A DNA stretch of 64,000 nt from Nomia melanderi (taxonomy: Eukaryota > Arthropoda > Insecta > Hymenoptera > Halictidae), in NCBI RefSeq assembly GCF_051020985.1, contig NW_027475140.1, positions 558,001 to 622,000 on the forward strand, given 5' to 3'. Both the position numbers and the translations under genes were made by a program. The notes under the pieces are model-generated. The model had not been told where the DNA came from and did not search any database. It was given only the letters and a program-made list of their open reading frames with translations. Of the stretch, positions 49,113 to 63,043 are shown in pieces (the stretch's first letter is position 1; each line of letters begins with the position of its first letter).

Positions 49113-52100
49113 ACAGACAATGCACTTTGATTTATTGCGTTATCTGTAATAGCACCCGAGATATCACCACATATATATTGGATTTTTCCCTGACCCAGAG
49201 TGTCCGGCCCCTTCGAGACGGTGGTTTTCTCGGCCCCTGGTGGTCCGAGGTCGTTCCCGCTGCACAGCTTCAGGCGCCAGGGCCTCCTGCAGATAACTCA
49301 CTTTGGTTTATTGCGCTATCTCTAATAGCACCCGAGATATCACCAGATATATATTGGATTTTTCCCTGACCCTGAGTGTCCGGCCCCATGAGACGGTGGT
49401 TTTCTCGGCCCCTGGTGGTCCGAGGTCGTTCCCGCTGCACAGATTCATGCGCCAGGGCCTCCTGCAGATAATTCACTTTGGTTTATTGCGCTATCTCTAA
49501 TAGCGCCCGAGATATCACCAGATATATATTGGATTTTTCCCTGACCCTGAGTGTCCGGCCCCATGAGACTGCGGTTTTCTCGGCCCCTGGTGGTCCGAGG
49601 TCGTTCCCGCTGCACACATTCATGCGCCAGGGCCTCCTGCAGATAATTCACTATGGTTTATTGCGCTATCTCTAATAGCACCCGAGATATCACCAGATAT
49701 ATATTGGATTTTGCCCTGACCCTGAGTGTCCGGCCCCATGAGACTGTGGTTTTCTCGGCCCCTGGTGGTCCGAGGTCGTTCCCGCTGCACAGATTCATGC
49801 GCCAGGGCCTCCTACAGACAATGCACTTTGATTTATTGCGCTATCTGTTATAGCACCCGAGATATCACCAGATATATATTGGATTTTACCCTGACCCTGA
49901 GTGTCCGGCCCCATGAGACGGTCGTTGTCTCGGCCCCTGGAGGTCCGACGACGATCCCGCTGCACAGATTCATGCGCCAGGGCCTCCTACAGGTAATGCA
50001 CTTTGATTTATTGCGCTATCTGTAATAGCACCCGAGATATCACCAGATCTATATTGGATTTTCCCCTGACCCTGAGTGTCCGGCCCCAAGAGACTGCGGT
50101 TTTCTCGGCCCCTGGTGGTCCGAGGACGTTCCCGTTGCACAGATTCATGCGCCCGGGCCTCCTGCAGATAATTCACTTTGGTTTATTGCGCTATCTGTGA
50201 TAGCACCCGAGATATCACCAGATCTATATTGGATTTTCCCCTGACTCTGAGTGCCCGGCCCCATGAGACTGTGGTTTTCTCGGCCCCTGGTGGTCCGAGG
50301 TCGTTCCCGTTGCACAGATTCATGCGCCAGGGCCTCCTGCAGATAATTCACCTTGGTTTATTGCGCTATCTCTAATAGCACCCGAGATATCACCAGATAT
50401 ATATTGGATTTTTCACTGACCCTGAGCGTCCGGACCCATGAGACGGTCGTTTTCTCGGCCCCTGGTGGTCCGAGGTCGTTCCCGCTGCACCGGTTCATGC
50501 GCCAGGGTCTCCTACAGACAATGCACTTTGATTTATTGCGCTATCTGTAATAGCACCCGAGATATCACCACATATATATTGGATTTTTCACTGACCCTGA
50601 GTGTCGGGCCCCATGAGGCGATCATTTTCTCGGCCCCTGGTGGTCCGAGGTCGTTCCCGCTGCACAGATTCATGCGCCAGGGCCTCCTACAGACAATGCA
50701 CTTTGATTTATTGCGCTATCTGTAATAGCACCCGAGATATCACCAGATATATATTGGATTTTACCCTGACCCTGAGTGTCCGGCCCCATGAGACTGTGGT
50801 TTTTTCGGCCCCTGGTGGTCCGAGGTCGTTCCCGCTGCACAGATTCATGCGCCAGGGCCTCCTGCAGATAATTCACTTTGGTCTATTGCGCTATCTCTAA
50901 TAGCACCCGAGATATCAGCAGATATATATTGGATTTTTCACTGACCCTGAGTGACCGGCCCCATGAGACGGTAGTTTTCTCGGCCCCTGATGGTCCGAGG
51001 TCGTTCCCGCTGCACAGAATCATGCGCCAGGGCCTCCTGCAGATAATTCACTTTGGTTTATTGCGCTATCTCTAATAGCACCCGAGTTATCACCAGATAT
51101 ATATTGGATTTTCCCCTGACCCTGAGTGTCCGGCCCCATGAGACTGTGGTTTTCTCGGCCCCTGGTGGTCCGAGGTCGTTCCCGCTGCACAGATTCATGC
51201 GCCAGAGCCTCCTGCAGATAATTCACTTTGGTTTATTGCGCTATCTCTAATAGCACCCGAGATATCACCAGATATATATTGGATTTTCCCCTGACCCTGA
51301 GTGTCCGGCCCCATGAGACTGTGGTTTTCTCGGCCCCTGGTGGTCCGAGGTCGTTCCCGCTGCACAGATTCATGCGCCAGGGCCTCCTGCAGATAATTCA
51401 CTTTGGTTTATTGCGCTATCTCTAATAGCACCCGACATATCACCAGATATATATTGGATTTTCCCCTGACCCTGAGTGTCCGGCCCCATGAGACTGTGGT
51501 TTTCTCGGCCCCTGGTGGTCCGAGGTCGTTCCCGTTGCAGAGATTCATGCGCCAGGGCCTCCTGCAGATAATTCTCTTTGGTTTATTGCGCTATCTCCAA
51601 TAGCACCCGAGATATCACCAGATATATATTGGATTTTTCACTGACCCTGAGCGTCCGGCCCCATGAGACGGTCGTTTTCTCGGCCCCTGGTGGTCCGAGG
51701 TCGTTCCCGCTGCACAGGTTCATGCGCCAGGGTCTCCTACAGACAATGCACTTTGATTTATTGCGCTATCTGTAATAGCACCCGAGATATCACCACATAT
51801 ATATTGGATTTTTCACTGACCCTGAGTGTCCGGCCCCATGAGACGGTGGTTTTCTCGGTCCCTGGTGTTCCGAGGTCGTTCCCGCTGCACAGACTCATGC
51901 GCCAGGGCCTCCTACAGACAATGCACATTGATTTATTGCGCTATCTCTAATAGCACCCGAGATATCACCAGATATATATTGGATTTTCCCCTGACCCTGA
52001 GTGTCCGGCCCCATGAGACTGTGGTTTTCTCGGCCCCTGGTGGTCCGAGGTCGTTCCCGTTGCACAGATTCATGCGCCAGGGCCCCCTGCAGATAATTCA

Positions 52101-55100
52101 CTTTGGTTTATTGCGCTGTCTCTAATAGCACCCGAGATATCACCAGATATATATTGGATTTTTCACTGACCCTGAGGGTCCGGCCCCATGAGGCGGTCGT
52201 TTTCTCGGCCCCTGGTGGTCCGAGGTCGTTCCCGCTGCACAGATTCATGCGCCAGGTCCTCCTACAGACAATGCACTTTGATTTATGGCGCTATCTGTAA
52301 TAGCACCCGAGATATCACCAGATATATATTTGATTTTTCACTGACCCTGAGTGTGCGGCCCCATGAGACGGTGTTTTTCTCGGACCCTGGTGGTCCGAGG
52401 TCGTTCCCGCTGCACAGATTCATGCGCCAGGGCCTCCTGCAGATAATACACTTTGATTTATTGCGCTATCTGTAATAGCACCCGAGATATCACCAGATAT
52501 ATATTGGATTTTCCCCTGACCCTGAGTGTCCGGCCCCATGAGACTGTGGTTTTCTCGGCCCCTGGTGGTCCGAGGTCGTTCCCGCTGCACAGATTCATGC
52601 GCCAGGGCCTCCTACAGACAATGCACTTTGATTTATTGCGCTATCTGTAATAGCACCCGAGATATCACCAGATATATACTGGATTTTCCCCTGACCCTGA
52701 GTGTCCGGCCCCATGAGACTGTGGTTTTCTCGGCCCCTGGTGGTCCGAGGTCGTTCCCGCTGCACAGATTCATGCGCCAGGGCCTTCTACAGACAATGCA
52801 CTTTGGTTTATTACGCTATTTCTAATAGCACCCGGGATATCACCAGATATATACTGGATTTTCCCCAGACCCTGAGTGCCCGGCCCCATGAGACGGTGGT
52901 TTTCTCGGCCGCTGGTGGTCCGAGGTCGTTGCCGCTTCACAGATTCATGCGCCAGGGCCTCTTACAGACAATGCACTTTGATTTATTGCGCTATCTGTAA
53001 TAGCACCCGAGATATCACCAGATATATATTGGATTTTACCCCTGACCCTGAGTGTCCGGCCCCATGAGACGGTGGTTGTCTCGGCCCCTGGTGGTCCGAG
53101 GTCGTTCCCGCTGCACAGATTCATGCGCCAGGGCATCCTGCAGATAATTCACTTTGGTTTATTGCGCTATCTCTAATAGCACCCGAGATATCACCAGATA
53201 TATATTGGATTTTCCCCTGACCCTGAGTGTCCGGCCCCATGAGACTGTGGTTTTCTCGGCCCCTGGTGGTCCGAGGTCGTCCCCGCTGCACAGATTCATG
53301 CGCCAGGGCCTCCTACAGACAATTCACTTTGATTTATTGCGCTATCTGTAATAGCACACGAGATATCACCAGATATATATTGGATTTTACCCTGACCATG
53401 AGGGTCCGGCCCCATGAGACTGTGGTTTTTTCGGCCCCTGGGGGTCCGAGGACGTTCCCGCTGCACAGATTCATGCGCCAGGGCCTCCTGCAGATAATTC
53501 ACTTTGATTTATTGCGCTATCTGTAATAGCACCCGAGATATCACCAGATATATATTGGATTTTTCACTGACCCTGAGCGTCCGGCCCCATGAGACGGTCG
53601 TTTTCTCGGGCCCTGGTGGTCCGAGGTCGTTCCCGCTGCACAGGTTCATGCGCCAGGGCCTCCTACAGACAATGCACTTTGATTTATTGCGCTATCTGTA
53701 ATAGCACCCGAGATATCAGCAGATATATATTGGATTTTTCACTGACCCTGAGTGTCCGGCCCCATGAGACGGTCGTTTTCTCGGCCCCTGGTGGTCCGAG
53801 GTCGTTCCCGCTGCACAGATTCATGCGCCAGGGCCCCCTGCAGATAATTCACATTGGTTTATTGCGCTATCTCTAATAGCACCCGAGATATCACCAGATA
53901 TATATTGGATTTTACCCTGACCCTGAGTGTCCGGCCCCATGAGACTGTGCTTTTCTCGGACCCTGGTGTTCCGAGGTCGTTCCCGCTGCACAGATTCATG
54001 CGCCAGGGCCTCCTGCAGATAACTCACTTTGGTTTATTGCGCTATCTCTAATAGCACCCGAGATATCACCAGATATATATTGGATTTTTCCCTGACCCTG
54101 AGTGTCCGGCCCCATGAGACTGTGGTTTTCTCGGCCCCTGGTGGTCCGAGGTCGTTCCCGCTGCACAGATTCATGCGCCAGGGCCTCCTGCAGACAATGC
54201 ACTTTGATTTATCGAGCTATCTCTAATGCCACCCGAGATATCACCAGATATATATTGGATTTTTCACTGACCCTGAGTGTGCGGCCCCATGAGACGGTGT
54301 TTTTCTCGGACCCTGGTGGTCCGAGGTCGTTCCCGCTGCACAGATTCATGCGCCAGGGCCTCCTGCAGATAATACAGTTTGATTTATTGCGCTATCTGTA
54401 ATAGCACCCGAGATATCACCAGATATATATTGGATTTTCCCCTGACCCTGAGTGTCCGGCCCCATGAGACTGTGGTTTTCTCGGCCCCTGGTGGTCCGAG
54501 GTCGTTCCCGCTGCACAGATTCATGCGCCAGGGCCTCCTACAGACAATGCACTTTGATTTATTGCGCTATCTGTAATAGCACCCGAGATATCACCAGATA
54601 TATACTGGATTTTCCCCTGACCCTGAGTGTCCGGCCCCATGAGACTGTGGTTTTCTCGGCCCCTGGTGGTCCGAGGTCGTTCCCGCTGCACAGATTCATG
54701 CGCCAGGGCCCCCTGCAGATAATTCACTTTGGTTTATTGCGCTATCTCTAATAGCACCCGAGATATCACCAGATATATATTGGATTTTACCCTGACCCTG
54801 AGTGTCCGGCCCCATGAGACTGTGCTTTTCTCGGCCCCTGGTGGTCCGAGGTCGTTCCCGCTGCACAGATTCATGCGCCAGCGCCTCCTACAGACAATGC
54901 ACTTTGATTTATAGCGCTATCTGTAATAGCACCCGAGATATCACCAGATATATATTGGATTTTCCCCTGACCCTGAGTGTCCGGCCCCATGAGACTGTGG
55001 TTTTCTCGGCCCCTGGTGGTCCGAGGTCGTTCCCGCTGCACAGATTCATGCGCCAGGGCATCCTGCAGATAATTCACTTTGGTTTATTGCGCTATCTCTA

Positions 55101-55620
55101 ATAGCACCCGAGATATCACCAGATATATATTGGATTTTCCCCTGACCCTGAGTGTCCGGCCCCATGAGACGGTGGTTGTCTCGGCCCCTGGTGGTCCTAG
55201 GTCGTTCCCGCTGCACAGATTCATGCGCCAGGGCCTCCTACAGACAATGCACTTTGATTTATTGCGCTATCTGTAATAGCACCCGAGATATCACCAGATA
55301 TATATTGGATTTTACCCTGACACTGAGTGTCCGGCCCCATGAGACGGTGGTTGTCTCGGCCCCTGGTGGTCCGAGGTCGTTCCCGCTTCACAGATTCATG
55401 CGCCTGGGCATCCTGCAGATAATTCACTTTGGTTTATTGCGCTATCTCTAATAGCACCCGAGATATCACCAGATATATATTGGATTTTCCCCTGACCCTG
55501 AGTATCCGGCCCCATGAGACTGTGGTTTTCTCGGCCCCTGGTGGTCCGAGGTCGTTCCCGCTGCACAGATTCATGCGCCAGGGCCTCCTACAGACAATGC
55601 ACTTTGATTTATTGCGCTAT
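49113..55620. repeat. Relatively uniform monomer array
   Basis: About 37 monomers close to the consensus with no strong long period that I could follow. One 176-bp unit (near 49,210) repeats the GAGACGG/AGCTTCAGG marker of 41,290. Another extra base lies in TTTTACCCCTGACC near 53,040. Runs of nearly identical alpha-type neighbours occur near 51,090-51,430. Two perfect dyads lie at 52,379-52,399 and 54,305-54,325. No other feature is present. Confidence 0.83.
52486..52660. repeat. Reference monomer, 3' haplotype beta
   Basis: This unit matches the consensus as I read it and can serve as reference. In order: GATATCACC (EcoRV site), an AT-rich tract with alternating TA steps (about bases 10-27), CCCCTGACCCTGAG, the CpG-bearing GTCCGGCCCCATGAGAC, a T-rich spacer, an imperfect dyad CTCGG...CCGAG (about bases 69-89), GTCGTTCCCGCTGCACAG, ATGCGCCAGGGCC, then the 3' module CTCCTACAGACAATGCAC followed by GATTTATTGCG and CTATCTGTAATAGC. 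The beta haplotype has CTACAGACAATG, GATTT and CTGTAA in the 3' module. By hand count it is about 53% GC with eight CpG sites. Confidence 0.93.
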
Positions 55621-56147
55621 CTGTAATAGCACCCGAGATATCACCAGATATATATTGGATTTTTCCCTGACCCTGAGTGTCCGGCCCCATGAGACTGTGG
55701 TTTTTTCGGCCCCTGGTGGTCCGAGGTCGTTCCCGTTGCACAGATTCATGCGCCAGGGCCTCCTGCAGATAATTCACTTTGGTTTATTGCGCTATCTCTA
55801 ATAGCACCCAAGATATCACCAGATATATATTGAATTTTTCCCAGACCCTGTGTGTCCGGCCCCATGAGACTGTGGTTTTCTCGGCCCCTGGTGGTCCGAG
55901 GTCGTTCCCCTTGCACAGATTCATGCGCCAGGGCCTCCTGCAGATAATTCACTTTGATTTATTGCGCTATCTGTAATAGCACCCGAGATATCACCATATA
56001 GATATTGGATTTTCCACTGACCCTAAGTGTCCGGCCCCTCGGGACGGTGGTTTTCTCGGCCCCTGGTGGTCCGAGGTCGTTCACGCTGCACAGATTCATG
56101 CGCCAGGGCCTCCTGCAGATAATTCACTTTAGTTTATTGCGCTATCT
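55621..56147. repeat. HOR block B, right copy
   Basis: Same 527 bp as 1,735-2,261, no difference seen. Here it comes before block A. Confidence 0.88.
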
Positions 56148-56204
56148 TTAATAGCACCCGAGATATCACCAGATATATATTGGATTTTCCCCTGACCCTG
56201 AGTG

Positions 56205-57937
56205 TCCGGCCCCATGAGACTGTGGTTTTCTCGGCCCCTGGTGGTCCGAGGTCGTTCCCGTTGCACAGATTCATGCGCCAGGGCCTCCTGCAGATAATTC
56301 ACTTTGGTTTATTGCGCTATCTCTAATAGCACCCGAGATATCACCAGATATATATTGGATTTTTCACTGACCCTGAGCGTCCGGCCCCATGAGACGGTCG
56401 TTTTCTCGGCCCCTGGTGGTCCGAGAACGTTCCCGCTGCACAGATTCATGCGCCAGGGCCTCCTACAGACAATGCACTTTGATTTATTGCGCTATCTCTA
56501 ATAGCACCCGAGATATCACCAGATATATATTGGATTTTCCCCTGACCCTGAGTGTCCGGCCCCATGAGACTGTGGTTTTCTCGGCCCCTGGTTGTCCGAG
56601 GTCGTTCCCGCTGCACAGATTCATGCGCCAGGGCCTCCTACAGACAATGCACTTTGATTTATTGCGCTATCTGTAATAGCACCCGAGATATCACCAGATA
56701 TATATTGGATTTTCCCCTGACCCTGAGTGTCCGGCCCCTTGAGACTGTCGTTTTCTCGGCCCCTGGTGGTCCGGGGTCGTTCCCGTTGCACAGATTCATG
56801 CGCCAGGGCCTCCTGCAGATAATTCACCTTGGTTTATTGCGCTATCTCTAATAGCACCCGAGATATCACCAGATGTATATTGGATTTTTCCCCGACCCTG
56901 AGTGTCCGGCCCCATGAGACGGTGGTTTTCTCGGCCGCTGGTGGTCCGAGGTCGTTCCCGCTGGCCAGATTCATGCGCCAGGGCCTCCTACAGACAATGC
57001 ACTATGATTTATTGCGCTATCTGTAATAGCACCCGAGATATCACCAGATCTATATTGGATTTTCCCCTGACCCTGAGTATCCGGCCCCATGAGACTGTGG
57101 TTTTCTCGGCCCCTGGTGGTCCGAGGTCGTTCCCGTTGCACAGATTCATGCGCCAGGGCCTCCTGCAGATAATTCACTTCGGTTTATTGCGCTATCTCTA
57201 ATGGCACCCGACATATCACCAGATATATATTGTATTTTTCACTGTCCCTGAGCGTCCGGCCCGATGAGACGGTCGTTTTCTCGGCCCCTGGTGGTCCGAG
57301 AACGTTCCCGCTGCACAGGTTCATGCGCCAGCGTTTCCTACAGACAATGCACTTTGATTTATTGCTCTATCTGTAATAGCACCCGAGATATCACCAGATA
57401 TATATTGGATTTTCCCCTGACCCTGAGTGTCCGGCCCCATGAGACTGTGGTTTTCTCGGCCCCTGGTGTTCCGAGGTCGTTCCCGCTGCACAGATTCATG
57501 CGCCAGGGCCTCCTACAGACAATGCACTTTGATTTATTGCGCTATATCTAATAGCACCCGAGATATCACCAGATATATATTGGATTTTCCCCTGACCCTG
57601 AGTGTCCGGCCCCATGAGACTGTGGTTTTCTCGGCCCCTGGTGGTCCTAGGTCGTTCCCGCTGCACACATTCATGCGCCAGGGCCTCCTGCAGATAATCA
57701 CTTTAGTTTATTGCGCTATCTTTAATAGCACCCGAGATATCACCAGATATATATTGGATTTTCCCCTGACCCTGAGTGTCCGGCCCCATGAGACTGTGGT
57801 TTTCTCGGCCCCTGGTGGTCCGAGGTCGTTCCCGCTGCACAGATTCATGCGCCAGGGCCTCCTACAGACAATGCACTTTGATTTATTGCGCTAACTGTAA
57901 TAGCACCCGAGATATCACCAGATATATATTGGATTTT
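56205..57937. repeat. HOR block A, right copy
   Basis: Matches 44-1,777. It has one base fewer (CAGATAATCAC against CAGATAATTCAC, near 57,697), which joins two short frames into a spurious 155-codon one. It is followed directly by block C, whereas on the left block B and seven other monomers intervene. Confidence 0.88.
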
Positions 57938-60900
57938 ACCCTGACCCTGAGTGTCCGGCCCCATGTGACGGTGGTTTTCTCGGCCCCTGGTGTTCCGAGG
58001 TCGTTCCCGCTGGCCACATTTATGCGCCAGGGCCTCCTACCGACAATGCACTTTGATTTATTGCGCTATCTGTAATAGCACCCGAGATATCACCAGATAT
58101 ATATTGGATTTTCCCCTGACCCTGAGTGTCCGGCCCCTTGAGACTGTCGTTTTCTCGGCCCCTGGTGGTCCGAGGTCGTTCCCGTTGCACAGATTCATGC
58201 GCCAGGGCCTCCTGCAGATAATTCACCTTGGTTTATTGCGATATCTCTAATAGCACCCGAGATATCACCAGATATATATTGGATTTTCCCCTGACCCTGA
58301 GTGTCCGGCCCCATGAGACTGTGGTTTTCTCGGCCCCTGGTGGTCCGAGGTCGTTCCCGCTGCACAGATTCATGCGCCAGGGCCTCCTACAGACAATGCA
58401 CTTTGATTTATTGCGCTATCTGTAATAGCACCCGAGATATCACCGGATATATATTGGATTTTTCCCCGACCCTGAGTGTCCGGCCCCATGAGACGGTGGT
58501 TGTCTCGGCCTCTGGTGGTCCGAGGTCGTTCCCGCTGCACAGATTCATGCGCCAGGGCCTCCTACAGACAATGCACTTTGATTTATTGCGCTATCTGTAA
58601 TAGCACCCGAGATATCACCAGATCTATATTGGATTTTCCCCTGACCCTGAGTGTCCGGCCCCATGAGACTGTGGTTTTCTCGGCCCCTGGTGGTCCGAGG
58701 TCGTTGCCGCTGCACAGGTTCATGCGCCAGGGCCTCCTACAGACAATGCACTTTGATTTATTGCGCTATCTGTAATAGCACCCGAGATATCACCAGATAT
58801 ATATCGGATTTTTCACTGACCCTGAGCGTCCGGCCCCATGAGACGGTCGTTTTCTCGGCCCCTGGTGGTCCGAGGTCGTTCCCGCTGCACAGGTTCATGC
58901 GCCAGGGCCTCCTACAGACAATGCACTTTGGTTTATTGCGCTATCTCTAATAGCACCCGAGATATCACCACATATATATTGGATTTTTCCCTGACCCTGA
59001 GTGTCCGGCCCCATGAGACGGTGGATGTCTCGGCCCCTGATGGTCCGAGATCGTTCCCGCTGCACAGATTCATGCGCCAGGGCCTCCTGCAGACAATTCA
59101 CTTTGGTTTATTGCTCTATCTCTAATAGCACCCGAGATATCACCAGATATATATTGGATTTTTCCCCGACCCTGAGTGTCCGGCCCCATGAGACGGTGGT
59201 TTTCTCGGCCGCTGGTGGTCCGAGGTCGTTCCCGCTGGCCAGATTCATGCGCCAGGGCCTCCTACAGACAATGCACTATGATTTATTGCGCTATCTGTAA
59301 TAGCACCCGAGATATCACCAGATCTATATTGGATTTTCCCCTGACCCTGAGTATCCGGCCCCATGAGACTGTGGTTTTCTCGGCCCCTGGTGGTCCGAGG
59401 TCGTTCCCGCTGCACAGGCTCATGCGCCAGCGTCTCCTACAGACAATACACTTTGATTTATTGCGCTATCTGTAATAGCACCCGAGATATCACCAGATAT
59501 ATATTGGATTTTTCACTGACCCTGAGTGTCCTGCCCCATAAGACGGTGGTTTTCTCGGCCCCGGGTGTTCCGAGGTCGTTCCCGCTGCACAGATTCATGC
59601 GCCAGGGCCTCCTACAGACAATGCACTTTGATTTATTGCGCTATCTCTAATAGCACCCGAGATATCACCAGATATATATTGGATTTTCCCCTGACCCTGA
59701 GTGTCCGGCCCCATGAGACTGTGGTTTTCTCGGCCCCTGGTGGTCCGAGGTCGTTCCCGTTGCACAGATTCATGCGCCAGGGCCTCCTGCAGATAATTCA
59801 CTTTGGTTTATTGCGCTATCTCTAATAGCACCCGAGATATCACCAGATATATATTGGATTTTCCCCTGACCCTGAGTGTCCGGCCCCATGAGACTGTGGT
59901 TTTCTCGGCCCCTGGTCGTCCGAGGTCGTTCCCGCTGCACAGATTCATGCGCCAGGGCCTCCTACAGACAATGCACTTTGATTTATTGCGCTATCTGTAA
60001 TAGCACCCGAGATATCACCAGATCTATATTGGATTTTCCCCTGACCCTGAGTGTCCGGCCCCATGAGACTGTGGTTTTCTCGGCCCCTTGTGGTCCGAGG
60101 TCGTTCCCGATGCACAGATTCATGCGCCAGGGCCTCCTGCAGATAATTCACTTTGGTTTATTGCGCTATCTCTAATACCACCCGAGATATCTCCAGATAT
60201 ATATTGGATTTTCCCCTGACCCTGAGTGTCCGGTCCCATGAGACTGTGGTTTTCTCGGCCCCTGGTGGTCCGAGGTCGTTGCCGTTGCACAGGTTCATGC
60301 GCCAGGGCCTCCTACAGACAATGCACTTTGATTTATTGCGCTATCTGTAATAGCACCCGAGATATCACCAGATATATATTGGATTTTTCACTGACCCTGA
60401 GCGTCCGGCCCCATGAGACGGTCGTTTTCTCGGCCCCTGGTGGTCCGAGATCGTTCCCGCTGCACAGGTTCATGCGCCAGGGACTTCTACGGACAGTGCA
60501 CTTTGATTTATTGCGCTATCTGTAATAGCACCCGAGATATCACCAGATATATATTGGATTTTCCCTGACCCTGAGTGTCCGGCCCAATGAGACTGTGGTT
60601 TTCTCGGCCCCTGGTGTTCCGAGGTCGTTCCCGCTGTACAGATTCATGCGCCAGGGCCTCCTACAGACAATGCACTTTGATTTATTGCGCAATCTGTAAT
60701 AGCACCCGAGATATCACCAGGTATATATTGGATTTTACTCTGACCCTGAGTGTGCGGCCCCATGAGACGGTGGTTTTCTCGGACCCTGGTGGTCCGAGGT
60801 CGTTCCCGCTGCACAGATTCATGCGCCAGGGCCTCCTACAGACAATGCACTTTGATTTATTGCGCTATCTGTAATAGCACCCGAGATATCACCAGATATA

Positions 60901-61786
60901 TATTGGATTTTACCCTGACCCTGAGTGTCCGGCCCCATGTGACGGTGGTTTTCTCGGCCCCTGGTGTTCCGAGGTCGTTCCCGCTGCACAGATTCATGCG
61001 CCAGGGCCTCCTACAGACAATGCACTTTGATTTATTGCGCTATCTGTAATAGCACCCAAGATATCACCAGATAAATATTGGATTTTCCCCTGACCCTGAG
61101 TGTCCGGCCCCATGAGAAGGTGGTTTTCTCGGCCCCTGATGGTCCGAGGTCGTTCCCGCTGGCCACATTTATGCGCCAGGGCCTCCTACAGACAATGCAC
61201 TTTGATTTATTGCGCTATCTGTAATAGCACCCGAGATATCACCAGATATATATTGGATTTTCCCCTGACCCTGAGTGTCCGGCCCCTTGAGACTGTCGTT
61301 TTCTCGGCCCCTGGTGGTCCGAGGTCGTTCCCGTTGCACAGATTCATGCGCCAGGGCCTCCTGCAGATAATTCACCTTGGTTTATTGCGATATCTCTAAT
61401 AGCACCCGAGATATCACCAGATATATATTGGATTTTCCCCTGACCCTGAGTGTCCGGCCCCATGAGACTGTGGTTTTCTCGGCCCCTGGTGGTCCGAGGT
61501 CGTTCCCGCTGCACAGATTCATGCGCCAGGGCCTCCTACAGACAATGCACTTTGATTTATTGCGCTATCTGTAATAGCACCCGAGATATCACCGGATATA
61601 TATTGGATTTTTCCCCGACCCTGAGTGTCCAGCCCCATGAGACGGTGGTTGTCTCGGCCTCTGGTGGTCCGAGGTCGTTCCCGCTGCACAGATTCATGCG
61701 CAAGGGCCTCCTACAGACAATGCACTTTGATTTATTGCGCTATCTGTAATAGCACCCGAGATATCACCAGATCTATATTGGATTTT
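57895..61786. repeat. HOR block C, right copy
   Basis: Partner of 3,485-7,376. At 61,787 it departs from the left copy (GATTTTTCAC against GATTTTCCCC) and switches to a new copy of its own interior, starting the 2,974-bp repeat described next. Confidence 0.88.
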
Positions 61787-63043
61787 TCACTGACCCTGAG
61801 CGTCCGGCCCCATGAGACGGTCGTTTTCTCGGCCCCTGGTGGTCCGAGGTCGTTCCCGCTGCACAGGTTCATGCGCCAGGGCCTCCTACAGACAATGCAC
61901 TTTGGTTTATTGCGCTATCTCTAATAGCACCCGAGATATCACCACATATATATTGGATTTTTCCCTGACCCTGAGTGTCCGGCCCCATGAGACGGTGGAT
62001 GTCTCGGCCCCTGATGGTCCGAGATCGTTCCCGCTGCACAGATTCATGCGCCAGGGCCTCCTGCAGACAATTCACTTTGGTTTATTGCTCTATCTCTAAT
62101 AGCACCCGAGATATCACCAGATATATATTGGATTTTTCCCCGACCCTGAGTGTCCGGCCCCATGAGACGGTGGTTTTCTCGGCCGCTGGTGGTCCGAGGT
62201 CGTTCCCGCTGGCCAGATTCATGCGCCAGGGCCTCCTACAGACAATGCACTATGATTTATTGCGCTATCTGTAATAGCACCCGAGATATCACCAGATCTA
62301 TATTGGATTTTCCCCTGACCCTGAGTATCCGGCCCCATGAGACTGTGGTTTTCTCGGCCCCTGGTGGTCCGAGGTCGTTCCCGCTGCACAGGTTCATGCG
62401 CCAGCGTCTCCTACAGACAATGCACTTTGATTTATTGCGCTATCTGTAATAGCACCCGAGATATCACCAGATATATATTGGATTTTTCACTGACCCTGAG
62501 TGTCCTGCCCCATAAGACGGTGGTTTTCTCGGCCCCGGGTGTTCCGAGGTCGTTCCCGCTGCACAGATTCATGCGCCAGGGCCTCCTACAGACAATGCAC
62601 TTTGATTTATTGCGCTATCTCCAATAGCACCCGAGATATCACCAGATATATATTGGATTTTCCCCTGACCCTGAGTGTCCGGCCCCATGAGACTGTGGTT
62701 TTCTCGGCCCCTGGTGGTCCGAGGTCGTTCCCGTTGCACAGATTCATGCGCCAGGGCCTCCTGCAGATAATTCACTTTGGTTTATTGCGCTATCTCTAAT
62801 AGCACCCGAGATATCACCAGATATATATTGGATTTTCCCCTGACCCTGAGTGTCCGGCCCCATGAGACTGTGGTTTTCTCGGCCCCTGGTCGTCCGAGGT
62901 CGTTCCCGCTGCACAGATTCATGCGCCAGGGCCTCCTACAGACAATGCACTTTGATTTATTGCGCTATCTGTAATAGCACCCGAGATATCACCAGATCTA
63001 TATTGGATTTTCCCCTGACCCTGAGTGTCCGGCCCCATGAGAC
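61780..63043. repeat. 2,974-bp (17-monomer) HOR segment, right end
   Basis: Matches 58,806-60,069 at 2,974 bp with few differences (near 62,392, 62,420 and 62,621). Shared markers: GGATGTCTCGG with TGATGGTCC, CGGCCGCTGG with GGCCAG, GTCCTGCCCCATAAGACGG and CTGGTCGTCCG. Confidence 0.87.
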
